From the IMG/VR virus record IMGVR_UViG_3300025636_000041, positions 1 through 22,746 of that record: a DNA stretch of 22,746 nt. One strand, given 5' to 3'. The position numbers were made by a program, and so were the translations under genes. The notes below the pieces were generated by a model. That model was not told the origin of the DNA. It did not search any database and saw nothing but the letters and a program-made list of their open reading frames with translations. This document shows, piece by piece, positions 15,204 through 20,964 of the stretch (positions are counted from its first letter, which is position 1; each line of letters starts with the position of its first letter). The stretch comes from a virus.

Positions 15204-15931
15204 TCTTTTTCTATAATAAATTGATCAATGTTTTCTGTCTTATTTTCTGAAAAAAATCTGTCGTATACATTTATTGCTTTTGTAACTTTTCTTTCTCCTC
15301 CTTCAATAAATTCTTCGGTAGGCTTAAAGATTCCCAGCATTTTGCTTGACTTATCAACTACAAAAAATACCAATGGTTTATTGAAAAGTATTTGATATAT
15401 GTAACATTGACTATCATAATTGTATGCTTTTGCAGAATATTTAAACTTGCTTATATCTCCAGTTGTTTTTAAATCAATTATCATATCTGGATGAACAATA
15501 TCTGCTTTTCCTTTCCACATTCTGTTTTGTATCTTTCCTATTGCTGGTACTTCATATTTATTACCTGGATTCATGATCATGTCTTTCATTTTTTTATTGT
15601 TCATCATTTCATAAACCCATTTTTGTATCTCTATTTTCTCTTTTTCTAACAAAGCAAATTTTAAATTATTTTCAATAATAAATTCTTTATATGCTTTTGT
15701 TGTTCTTGTTGATACGTCTATAAAAGACCATTTTTTTGCTTTTTCTGGTTCTAATATTAACTGATGAAAATATCTGCCTTTTGCAAATACTTGGTTGTCT
15801 TCTCCTCCCTTTTTTCCAAATTCTTTAGGATTGTTAAGTAAAGTAGATATGTCAGAGTTAGATAAATATTGTTTTCCTATTCCATTATAGTATTCTTGAT
15901 CATTCTCTAAAGTTTTTAGTATTTCTTTCAT
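15194..15931 (-). CDS. RecE-like exonuclease, PD-(D/E)XK superfamily (DUF3799/PF12684 type)
   Basis: A 245-residue nuclease when started at ATG 15931, which overlaps the preceding stop as ATGA; an upstream ATG at 15991 adds 20 poor residues inside the neighbour. Motifs: an N-terminal YLSNSDISTLLNNPKEF helix, GRYFHQLILEPE (the 'G..lH.l.LEP' signature), Glu in KYEVPAIG, Asp in KGKADIV, catalytic DLKTT (Asp and Lys of DxK), and QCYIY (QxxxY). This order is that of RecE/exonuclease VIII-like 5'-3' dsDNA exonucleases that feed a recombinase. No RecT or Erf annealing partner is evident next to it; the SSB-like protein follows. Function is confident, the partner unknown. Confidence 0.88.
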   Translation of the reverse strand: MKEILKTLENDQEYYNGIGKQYLSNSDISTLLNNPKEFGKKGGEDNQVFAKGRYFHQLILEPEKAKKWSFIDVSTRTTKAYKEFIIENNLKFALLEKEKIEIQKWVYEMMNNKKMKDMIMNPGNKYEVPAIGKIQNRMWKGKADIVHPDMIIDLKTTGDISKFKYSAKAYNYDSQCYIYQILFNKPLVFFVVDKSSKMLGIFKPTEEFIEGGERKVTKAINVYDRFFSENKTENIDQFIIEKDLF

Positions 15932-16161
15932 TTTTGTAGTTTTATAATTAATTCGATTAATCTTTGCTCTTTGTTTTTCCAGTAATCCCATCCATCCTCC
16001 TCAATTCTGACAAAGTATTGGATTCTTTGTATTTCTTTTCTTGCCAGTTGTATTATTTCTTTGTTTGGCATCTCTTGAATTAATGCTTTCACAAAATAAG
16101 GACTAAATTCATACCCCAGTGAATTGCTTACAAGATTGTAAATTGTTTCTTCCATTCTCAA
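15928..16161 (-). CDS. hypothetical helical protein
   Basis: A 77-residue protein with no recognised family. It could start at ATG 16161 or two codons later at 16155 (MEETIYNLVSNSLGYEF). The sequence is helical and charged (YFVKALIQEMPNKEIIQLAR, then GWDYWKNKEQRLIELIIKLQ), without cysteines or membrane segments. It ends inside the exonuclease start codon (ATGA), so it is probably an accessory to that gene or simply co-transcribed. Confidence 0.65.
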   Translation of the reverse strand: MRMEETIYNLVSNSLGYEFSPYFVKALIQEMPNKEIIQLARKEIQRIQYFVRIEEDGWDYWKNKEQRLIELIIKLQK

Positions 16162-16170
16162 ATATCTAAA

Positions 16171-16581
16171 TTAAGATTGATATTTCAAAATAATTTCGTT
16201 CCCAATTTTCTCTCTTGTGTTTGCAGTGTAATTCACAACCTTATGCTTCAGGATTGTGTTAATCTTATCCACATCGTTTTTGATAACCTTATCAACATCG
16301 TAAAATCCTTTGATTTGCTTGATTGAATAAATCATTGTTGCATGATCTTTGTGGATAAATTTACCAATATTTGTCAGACTTTCATTTGTGTATTCCTTGC
16401 AGAAATATGAGTATAATTGCCGAGCATAAACAAAATCTCTCAACCTTGTTTTACGGTTCTTAACTTCGTCAAAGTCTATTGCCAACTCTCTGCAAATTAC
16501 TTTCAAAATTTCTTCTTTGGTTAGCTTTCCAATTGGCATAAACTTCTTAAATGTGCCAACATAAATATATGGGTGTATCAT
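16171..16581 (-). CDS. stand-alone DnaA domain IV-like protein
   Basis: A 136-residue protein that lacks any ATPase region but carries the DnaA C-terminal DNA-binding domain: LTKEEILKVICRELAIDFDE (20-39), KNRKTRLRDFVYARQLYSYF (41-60), then ESLTNIGKFIHKDHATMIYS (67-86). 'R..fvyaRql..yf...ltn.sL..IGk.i.KdHaT.iys' corresponds to the DnaA helix-turn-helix and signature loop (DHAT/S) that contact the DnaA box. It starts within the stop of the upstream gene (ATGA). It could bind DnaA boxes in phage or host DNA, marking a phage origin or competing with host DnaA. Two perfect DnaA boxes lie inside this very gene. Confidence 0.82.
   Translation of the reverse strand: MIHPYIYVGTFKKFMPIGKLTKEEILKVICRELAIDFDEVKNRKTRLRDFVYARQLYSYFCKEYTNESLTNIGKFIHKDHATMIYSIKQIKGFYDVDKVIKNDVDKINTILKHKVVNYTANTREKIGNEIILKYQS
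16265..16273 (+). promoter_or_regulatory. perfect DnaA box TTATCCACA
   Basis: An exact 9-base DnaA-box consensus on the plus strand, inside the DnaA-domain-IV gene. A second perfect box in the opposite orientation lies 76 bases further on. It may be a real binding site or an accident of coding sequence (it encodes part of DVDKI). Confidence 0.4.
16350..16358 (-). promoter_or_regulatory. perfect DnaA box TTATCCACA (inverted)
   Basis: An exact DnaA box on the minus strand (TGTGGATAA on the plus strand), facing the one at 16265-16273. It encodes part of FIHK in the DnaA signature region, so coding constraint could explain it. Confidence 0.4.
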
Positions 16582-16853
16582 TGTGCTTTCTGGATTAAAT
16601 CGTTAATACTTTCCTTTGTTCTTTGGTTTGAATTGTAGTTATTAATGCATCTCCTGAACAAATCAATTACCATTGCAGCATTCGATTCTGTTAAGTTTCT
16701 GTTTCTTCTAACTATCGCAGTTAGCGTTAAAGGATTGTAAAAATGCTTTTCAGCTACTTCTTTAATATCTCCTTTTTCAAAATTGTAAATTATGTAATTG
16801 CTTAACTCCTTACTAATAGGAGTTCCAAAGTGTTTGTGTTCAAATATTGCCAT
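16578..16853 (-). CDS. hypothetical small protein, possible helix-turn-helix
   Basis: A 91-residue protein. I start at ATG 16853 (MAIFEHKHFGTPISKELSNY), preceded by an A-rich leader; the longer reading from 16901 would overlap the zinc-ribbon gene and adds odd residues. The middle, FEKGDIKEVAEKHFYNPLTL then TAIVRRNRNLTESNAAMVID, could be a helix-turn-helix: 'di.eva......l..iv+.nR.l'. The rest is helical. Overlap with the DnaA-like gene (ATGA) suggests a joint role in early regulation or replication, unproven. Confidence 0.65.
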   Translation of the reverse strand: MAIFEHKHFGTPISKELSNYIIYNFEKGDIKEVAEKHFYNPLTLTAIVRRNRNLTESNAAMVIDLFRRCINNYNSNQRTKESINDLIQKAQ

Positions 16854-16876
16854 TGTTTTATTTTTTTTAATTGTTA

Positions 16877-17011
16877 TTACATTTGTCCAGCCTCCCAGCA
16901 CTTACTACAACAATAATCTCCATCTTCCTCAACTGGGTTACCACATTCTCTGCATTCGTATTCTCTTTCGTCATCCTCGCAAGGATTTCCATTGTTTAAA
17001 TAATCTTCCAT
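16877..17011 (-). CDS. 44-aa zinc-ribbon microprotein
   Basis: A gene too short for most ORF cut-offs, fitting exactly between its neighbours: it starts 2 bases after the preceding stop and ends 23 bases before the next start. The product is acidic, MEDYLNNGNPCEDDERE, then YECRECGNPVEEDGDYCCSK and CWEAGQM. The two CxxC knuckles, CREC and CSKC separated by 11 residues, form a classic zinc ribbon. Such microproteins can bind nucleic acid or host proteins; the acidic N-terminus suggests protein rather than DNA contact. Function unknown. Confidence 0.7.
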   Translation of the reverse strand: MEDYLNNGNPCEDDEREYECRECGNPVEEDGDYCCSKCWEAGQM

Positions 17012-17013
17012 TG

Positions 17014-17286
17014 TTATAGTTTTAAGTCAAATAATTGGTTAATAGTTTCTGTCCAGTCAACACCTCCAATGATGTTGTTGTTTATTCCAGCCAATTCCCT
17101 AACATGGAATTCTAATTCTGCTCTTGTATCAAAGTTCATAAACTCGGTTGCTCCATCTAACCAGTCCGAAATATCATCAATTAGCGTTGAATCAGTTGTA
17201 TCAAATTCTCCACGAAATTCGTAGTTAATTAACACCTCAACTTTGAAATGTCCTTTTGTTCTTTTGTAAATTTTGAAATTTGTCAT
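17014..17286 (-). CDS. hypothetical acidic protein
   Basis: A 90-residue acidic protein that I do not recognise. The N-terminal part is beta-like (FKIYKRTKGHFKVEVLINYE), followed by acidic helices (STLIDDISDWLDGATEFMNF, then TRAELEFHVRELAG) and a C-terminal TETINQLFDLKL. There are no cysteines or membrane segments. The mRNA has a stable 6-bp hairpin 18-33 bases upstream of its ATG, which may tune its translation. Small acidic early phage proteins often inhibit host factors or mimic DNA; that is only a possibility here. Confidence 0.65.
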   Translation of the reverse strand: MTNFKIYKRTKGHFKVEVLINYEFRGEFDTTDSTLIDDISDWLDGATEFMNFDTRAELEFHVRELAGINNNIIGGVDWTETINQLFDLKL

Positions 17287-17303
17287 TTGTTATTGGTTTT
17301 TGT

Positions 17304-17319
17304 GGGGAGTTTCCTCCCC
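17304..17319 (-). other. RNA hairpin in 5' leader
   Basis: GGGGAG, a GAAA loop and CTCCCC form a perfect 6-bp GC-rich hairpin; in the minus-strand transcript the loop reads GAAA, a GNRA tetraloop. It lies just upstream of the ATG at 17286 and is not followed by a U-run in that direction, so it looks like a leader element or RNA stabiliser. Read on the plus strand a T-rich stretch follows, but no plus-strand gene needs a terminator. Confidence 0.55.
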
Positions 17320-17330
17320 TTGTTAATTTA

Positions 17331-17513
17331 TTATTTTAATATTTCTTTTATCATGTATGGTGTTCCTGATAGTTTATTGAATAAAATATAATCTTGAATG
17401 TATCTGTTTATTCTATCTTCCCTCACCATTTTTTTGTGCAATCCTAACTTTCTTGAAAAGATTACAACTTCTTTTTTTTGTAAATTTCTATCTGATATTT
17501 TAACGTATGCCAT
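17331..17513 (-). CDS. hypothetical small basic protein
   Basis: A 60-residue basic protein, first gene after the best promoter in the window. The sequence (MAYVKISDRNLQKKEVVIFS, then RKLGLHKKMVREDRINRYIQ) is mixed beta/alpha with no recognisable motif. A 23-base leader separates the -7 box from its ATG, with A-rich sequence directly upstream. As the first gene of an early transcript it could be a host-takeover protein; nothing in the residues confirms that. Confidence 0.6.
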   Translation of the reverse strand: MAYVKISDRNLQKKEVVIFSRKLGLHKKMVREDRINRYIQDYILFNKLSGTPYMIKEILK

Positions 17514-17536
17514 TTTGTTTTGTTTTGATTACATGA

Positions 17537-17567
17537 CAAATATAGAACACTTTTTTATATCTACAAA
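17537..17567 (-). promoter_or_regulatory. consensus Bacteroidetes promoter
   Basis: TTTG (17567-17564), 19 bases, TATATTTG (17544-17537) on the minus strand: a perfect match to the Bacteroidetes -33/-7 pattern in an AT-rich gap between genes. It should drive the small-gene, DnaA-like and exonuclease operon. Host RNA polymerase with its primary sigma factor should recognise it, suggesting early expression. Confidence 0.75.
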
Positions 17568-17585
17568 CTTTTTTGCAAAAAACTT

Positions 17586-17921
17586 TTAAAAAATTTCTTC
17601 TTTCGTGAATTTATGGTCTATTTCAGCCACTTCAGATTGGATCATTTTAAGCAATATTGAATAACAAGTAAGATCAAGCATTGAATCTTCTATTGATTCG
17701 TTGTTTGGTTCTGCTCCTTGCAATAATACACCAAGTCTTGCAACCTTTGTTGAAATCAATGACAAGCAATTCTGTTGCGCTGATAACCCAATTATACTAC
17801 CAGCGAGTTTAAAGTTGCTTAAACGGTCTGTATTTGCGTAATCATTGCCCTTTTTAAACATAGTTTGCTTAACCTCCTGAATGATTACCTCAAATTGCTC
17901 TTGTTGCTCTTTTAAATCCAT
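17586..17921 (-). CDS. DUF1599/Nmad1-like protein (nucleotide-modification-associated domain)
   Basis: A 111-residue helical protein. KKGNDYANTDRLSNFKLAG (residues 23-41), then GLSAQQNCLSLISTKVARLG (45-64) and ESIEDSMLDLTCYSILLKMI (75-94) match the pattern of DUF1599/Nmad1 proteins: 'KG.DY....R..nf......gl........i..K..RL', followed by 'n..EDs.lDl..Y..ll'. The acidic D/E residues recall all-alpha NTP pyrophosphatases, so a nucleotide-handling role is plausible. The family was named for its company with DNA base-modification genes; a glycosyltransferase and a ParB-like gene occur in this same window. It is the last gene before the strong promoter at 17537. Confidence 0.65.
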   Translation of the reverse strand: MDLKEQQEQFEVIIQEVKQTMFKKGNDYANTDRLSNFKLAGSIIGLSAQQNCLSLISTKVARLGVLLQGAEPNNESIEDSMLDLTCYSILLKMIQSEVAEIDHKFTKEEIF

Positions 17922-17925
17922 TATT

Positions 17926-18165
17926 TTAATTTATTAATTCTTCAATATTAATACTGAATTGATCCATATACTCTTGAATCTCCTTAAATACTTCATCCAG
18001 TTCATTCCTATTCTGTGGATTGTTTTCAAATCTTTGTTCCAATGTATGCTTTAAGTTTCTCGTTATTTCAAACAAAACACAAGCCATATCAATAGACTTA
18101 ATGCACCTTAAATGTGCCATTCTATCTTCTTCATTGTTTAAATCAAATTCAAGTATTGCTTTCAT
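17926..18165 (-). CDS. hypothetical helical protein
   Basis: A 79-residue acidic protein predicted to be mainly helical (MKAILEFDLNNEEDRMAHLR, then CIKSIDMACVLFEITRNLKH). The pattern 'EFDLnn.eDr..h......' at the N-terminus recurs in small phage proteins of Bacteroidetes, as I recall, but I know of no function. It starts 5 bases after the previous stop and ends 4 bases before the Nmad1-like gene, so it is part of the same operon. Confidence 0.65.
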   Translation of the reverse strand: MKAILEFDLNNEEDRMAHLRCIKSIDMACVLFEITRNLKHTLEQRFENNPQNRNELDEVFKEIQEYMDQFSINIEELIN

Positions 18166-18170
18166 ATCTT

Positions 18171-18377
18171 TCAGTTTGTTGGTTTGCTTAATCTTTGTAT
18201 TCCTTTATACAATTCTTCTGCATTATCATTCCAAATGTATTCGCAAGTTTCAAGTTTATGGTTGAAAGGCACTTCGACAAAGAAAATTTCTTCACTATAA
18301 TAGTCAATTTTTGTGAATCTGTGGCATTCGTATCTCAACAAGCAACCCTCTCCAGTACATTTAGTTAGTTCTTCCAT
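18171..18377 (-). CDS. small cysteine-containing protein, possible metal-binding
   Basis: A 68-residue protein with an N-terminal cluster ELTKCTGEGCLLRYECHRFT (Cys7, Cys12, Cys18 and His19) and one more Cys near residue 45 (ETCEYIW). 'CtG..C.l...C.r' with a later Cys is a pattern I recall from small phage proteins in Bacteroidetes; the spacing could bind one zinc or iron. Its ATG shares one base with the stop of the phosphoesterase gene (TAATG), so it is translationally coupled. Function unknown. Confidence 0.65.
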   Translation of the reverse strand: MEELTKCTGEGCLLRYECHRFTKIDYYSEEIFFVEVPFNHKLETCEYIWNDNAEELYKGIQRLSKPTN

Positions 18378-19612
18378 TAAAGAAATATGGGTTTTATAGT
18401 GTTTTCAATTCCAATAAATGATTCTATTACGAATCCTCGCCTACCTTTTTTGAAATTGTTTTGTACCCATTGAGAGGATGGACTTAAAGCTGGATAATTG
18501 TAATAATAAAAGTCATCAGAACCAGCCATATCAAAAAGTGTTTGGTGTGAATCTCCTTTTTTAAATATTATCTTTTTAGACTTCTTGTAAATCTCGTTGT
18601 GTTTACAATATTGGTCTATCTTTTCAATCTGCTTTGTGTCAAGTTGTGGCTTGAACCCAAATTTCAAAGTGCTATCGTCTTTTCCGTGAGTTATAACGAA
18701 ACAAACATCATTCACGAAATAATGACTAATAAAATTACGATAATTCGATACACTTACATTTCGATACTTTTGTTCTGCCAAACTTTTAAAAGCCGAGTTT
18801 ACGAAGTAACCAAAGCTTCCAGCGTGATTGTCGTTGCAAATATTGTTGAATTTAATATCTTTGTAATGGTAGATTAACTTATCCAGGATGTTCATTTTAA
18901 ATTTCAAAGCACAATCAAACACTTCTTCGTTAGTCATATTCTGTGGTAAGTCGTGACCTCCTCTTGTAGTCTTTCCATTAAAACCATCCAACAAATCCCC
19001 AAGTTCATCCACAATAAGTAAATCGCTTGTTTGATTCTTAACAACCATATTTACAATTTCATCTGATGCTTTTAAAACTTCTTCTGCGTTCCATTCGGTT
19101 GCATACATTGAATTACCTTTACTATTCGTATCCATTCCAATGTGAACGTCAGAATAAGTTAGTACATCGAAGTCATAATTATTGTATTGTTTCTCAACCT
19201 TTACAGATACTGGACCAATATACTTTGAAATAATTGAATCAAAATCAATTTCATCTTTTGAAACATCAATAACATTCTCCTTAAAAACAATATTGTAAAA
19301 AGGTGTTCCAGTATGCGATACAAGTTTATAGGAAGTAATATCTTTTCGTGGTAAATTGTAGACCTTGCAATATTCGTCAATCTCCATCATTTGACCTGAT
19401 TCACTCCAAGCACTTAAAACAAAGTCTTTCTTTGGTTTGTAGTCGTTTGATTTTGATTTGCTTTTAACTTCTACCTTAACACCTCTCATTTCGTCAAGTT
19501 TACTTACTTCTTCTTCTGTTAAGTAGTATCTTGGATTTCCGTGTCTTGTTTTCTGCTTCAGCGCAAATCCTAATTGGATAGCTTCTGAATTAGTTAATCT
19601 GATCCCTTTCAT
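18377..19612 (-). CDS. metallophosphoesterase (calcineurin-like)
   Basis: A 411-residue enzyme. Residues ~150-365 carry the metallophosphoesterase motif set: YSDVHIGM (D155, H157), DELGDLLDG (D206, D209), CNDNHAG (N262, H263, in place of GNHD/E), VITHGKDD (H309) and KGDSHQ (H356). These ligate the two metal ions. The N-terminal ~140 residues, with SNSE-like helix and a KVEVKSKSKSNDYKPKKD linker, have no clear family and may bind DNA or a partner. In phages such enzymes are often nucleases of the Mre11/SbcD kind or nucleotide phosphatases. It is the first gene after the repeat-rich gap and heads an operon of small genes. Substrate cannot be told. Confidence 0.85.
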   Translation of the reverse strand: MKGIRLTNSEAIQLGFALKQKTRHGNPRYYLTEEEVSKLDEMRGVKVEVKSKSKSNDYKPKKDFVLSAWSESGQMMEIDEYCKVYNLPRKDITSYKLVSHTGTPFYNIVFKENVIDVSKDEIDFDSIISKYIGPVSVKVEKQYNNYDFDVLTYSDVHIGMDTNSKGNSMYATEWNAEEVLKASDEIVNMVVKNQTSDLLIVDELGDLLDGFNGKTTRGGHDLPQNMTNEEVFDCALKFKMNILDKLIYHYKDIKFNNICNDNHAGSFGYFVNSAFKSLAEQKYRNVSVSNYRNFISHYFVNDVCFVITHGKDDSTLKFGFKPQLDTKQIEKIDQYCKHNEIYKKSKKIIFKKGDSHQTLFDMAGSDDFYYYNYPALSPSSQWVQNNFKKGRRGFVIESFIGIENTIKPIFL

Positions 19613-19745
19613 TGGTTTGATTTTTTCAAATATAGTAATTTTTTTTCAAACCCTTAAAAAGACTTTATATCCTCTTATCTTATATTATCTTATCTTATGC
19701 CTTTCGTTTGGGTTTGCTTTCGCTTTTATTTGGGTTTTGAATGGG
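19613..19745 (-). promoter_or_regulatory. repeat-rich regulatory gap with -7 box
   Basis: A 133-base gap without a gene. A perfect -7 box TATATTTG (19634-19627) lies just before the phosphoesterase ATG, with a weak TTTA 20 bases upstream. Further up are two direct copies of CTTATCTTAT (plus strand, 19674-19683 and 19689-19698, period 15) and two copies of TTTGGGTTT (19707-19715 and 19729-19737, period 22). The repeats could be operators. This separates the lysis genes from the early genes. Confidence 0.5.
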
Positions 19746-20153
19746 TTATTTTAGTTTGTTCAAAACGTAAAATATAATCAGTAAAACCAAGCTAATCAGC
19801 CAAATAAGTAGAGTTAAGTTTATTTTGTTTTTTTCCTTAAAATATCTAACTGGTATAGTTCTTTCTACTACTTTATCAACAAAAATAGTATCACATTTTC
19901 CGTTAATATAGACTGAATCTTTAACTCTAAAAACTTCAACTTTTAAGTTTTCTTTTTCCAGAATAATTGTATCAAATAACAAGTTATCTTGCACAACGGT
20001 ATCATAATAAACTGCATTCGTTTGAACAAAAATAGTATCAATTAACTTAACAGAATCCGTTGTATGAACGAATGGGTATTTACGAACAATTCTCGAGTGC
20101 CTTTTTATTGGACTGCAAGAGATCATAAGCATAAGTAAAAAAATGTATCTCAT
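19746..20153 (-). CDS. unimolecular spanin (u-spanin) candidate
   Basis: A 135-residue protein with two membrane signals. The N-terminus is a short lipoprotein signal (MRYIFLLMLMISCSPIK) with a lipobox ending at Cys13, followed by basic residues, so it should stay in the periplasmic leaflet of the outer membrane. The C-terminus (residues 111-131, INLTLLIWLISLVLLIIFYV) is a membrane helix followed by a short basic tail. Between lies a ~97-residue periplasmic segment rich in beta-strands and 'DTI/DTV' repeats. Lipoprotein head plus C-terminal helix is the topology of u-spanins such as T1 gp11, which fuse the inner and outer membranes in the last step of lysis. It follows the endolysin, separated by a terminator. 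Confidence 0.72.
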   Translation of the reverse strand: MRYIFLLMLMISCSPIKRHSRIVRKYPFVHTTDSVKLIDTIFVQTNAVYYDTVVQDNLLFDTIILEKENLKVEVFRVKDSVYINGKCDTIFVDKVVERTIPVRYFKEKNKINLTLLIWLISLVLLIIFYVLNKLK

Positions 20154-20176
20154 AATTTGTTTTCGTTAAAATTTCC

Positions 20177-20225
20177 AAAAAAGCACCCCCCCCTTGAAAA
20201 ACAAAATAGTTTTACATAGGGGGTA
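20177..20225 (-). terminator. intrinsic terminator with poly-C/poly-G stem inside the lysis cassette
   Basis: The minus-strand transcript would read ACCCCC (20224-20219), an AU-rich loop, then eight G (20193-20186), UGC and six U. The stem uses five G plus the flanking A-U pair; extra G residues allow register slip. It lies between the endolysin stop and the spanin start, so the spanin would be reached by read-through. Same design as 14399-14448. Confidence 0.7.
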
Positions 20226-20239
20226 TAAGAAATAGGTGT

Positions 20240-20635
20240 TTAAAAGTTAAAAAGTGAAGAGTTGTCCCACCTTGCTTTAGTTCCTCTAATATCGTAATGA
20301 ACAAATCCGTTGTACAATCCAACTCCTCCCTCTTTCATCTTACCACTTTTTATGAGTTTTAAGATAGTTTTGGCAACTTTCTTAGGAGTAAGGTCACGAA
20401 CAACAATATCACTCGCAGAAGCAGTCAAATGTTGGCTAAATTTAACACCCCCGATTCTATTGTTATATTCCGGATGCCTATAAGCTGAATTGATTGAGAT
20501 AGGTAAGCTAATTTCATCTCTTAAAACTTGCAAATTTTTCGCTAATTCTTTTACGTTTTCAATGTACTTTTTTGGTACTGGAGTACCATCTTTGCACTCA
20601 AATTCTTTTAGGCTAAAATTAGGCGTTATATTCAT
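20240..20635 (-). CDS. endolysin, peptidase M15 (D-Ala-D-Ala carboxypeptidase-like)
   Basis: A 131-residue peptidoglycan peptidase of the M15_3 (PF08291) type. Seen: FSLKEFECKDGTPVP at the start, as usual in this family; SAYRHPEYN (residues 50-58, Arg53); the zinc motif SQHLTASASDI (67-77, ligands His69 and Asp76); and FVHYDIRG (111-118, with ligand His113 and Asp115). There is no signal peptide, so release needs a holin. It starts on the last base of the upstream membrane-protein gene (TAATG), forming a lysis cassette. It should cut peptide cross-links in the host wall. Confidence 0.88.
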   Translation of the reverse strand: MNITPNFSLKEFECKDGTPVPKKYIENVKELAKNLQVLRDEISLPISINSAYRHPEYNNRIGGVKFSQHLTASASDIVVRDLTPKKVAKTILKLIKSGKMKEGGVGLYNGFVHYDIRGTKARWDNSSLFNF

Positions 20636-20964
20636 TACGAATGTATTTTTCTATATTTATCAAATTCACTTTTCAAAGAATTATACTTGGTTTTCCAAGT
20701 ACGAACCTCTTGTCTTAATGACTTGCTTTCTTCTTTTACTTCTTTAAGTTCTCCACGAACATAGTTAAGCTCCTCTTTCAATTCGTTGTACCTTTCTTTT
20801 TGATCAATCACAAATTCGTTATAAGCTTTCTGCATTGAAACAACTGCATCACTTCCAGCTTTCTTTTCCTCAATTCTTTTAATTTTTCGCCCACCGAAAT
20901 AAGCACCAACTCCACCGATTGCCAAAACCAAATTATCCCAGTTGCTTTGCAGAAAATCCATCAT
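20635..20964 (-). CDS. membrane plus coiled-coil lysis protein (holin or inner-membrane spanin-like)
   Basis: A 109-residue protein with one N-terminal hydrophobic segment (WDNLVLAIGGVGAYFGG, residues 9-25) followed by a basic patch (RKIKRIEEKK) and a long helical region (residues ~45-105; YNELKEELNYVRGELKEVKE, then ESKSLRQEVRTWKTKYNSLK) with heptad-like spacing, i.e. a coiled coil. Type II topology with a coiled coil fits an inner-membrane spanin; the glycine-rich helix could also be a small holin. Its place right before the endolysin supports a lysis role. Since a u-spanin candidate follows, the holin reading may be the better one. Confidence 0.55.
   Translation of the reverse strand: MMDFLQSNWDNLVLAIGGVGAYFGGRKIKRIEEKKAGSDAVVSMQKAYNEFVIDQKERYNELKEELNYVRGELKEVKEESKSLRQEVRTWKTKYNSLKSEFDKYRKIHS

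Noticed and set aside
15932-15991. Upstream ATG for the RecE-like exonuclease
   Set aside because: The ATG at 15931 forms an ATGA junction with the preceding gene, and the 20 added residues do not resemble the family.
16854-16901. Upstream ATG for the small HTH-like gene (adds 16 residues)
   Set aside because: The added residues overlap the zinc-ribbon gene in another frame; the ATG at 16853 has a cleaner A-rich leader.
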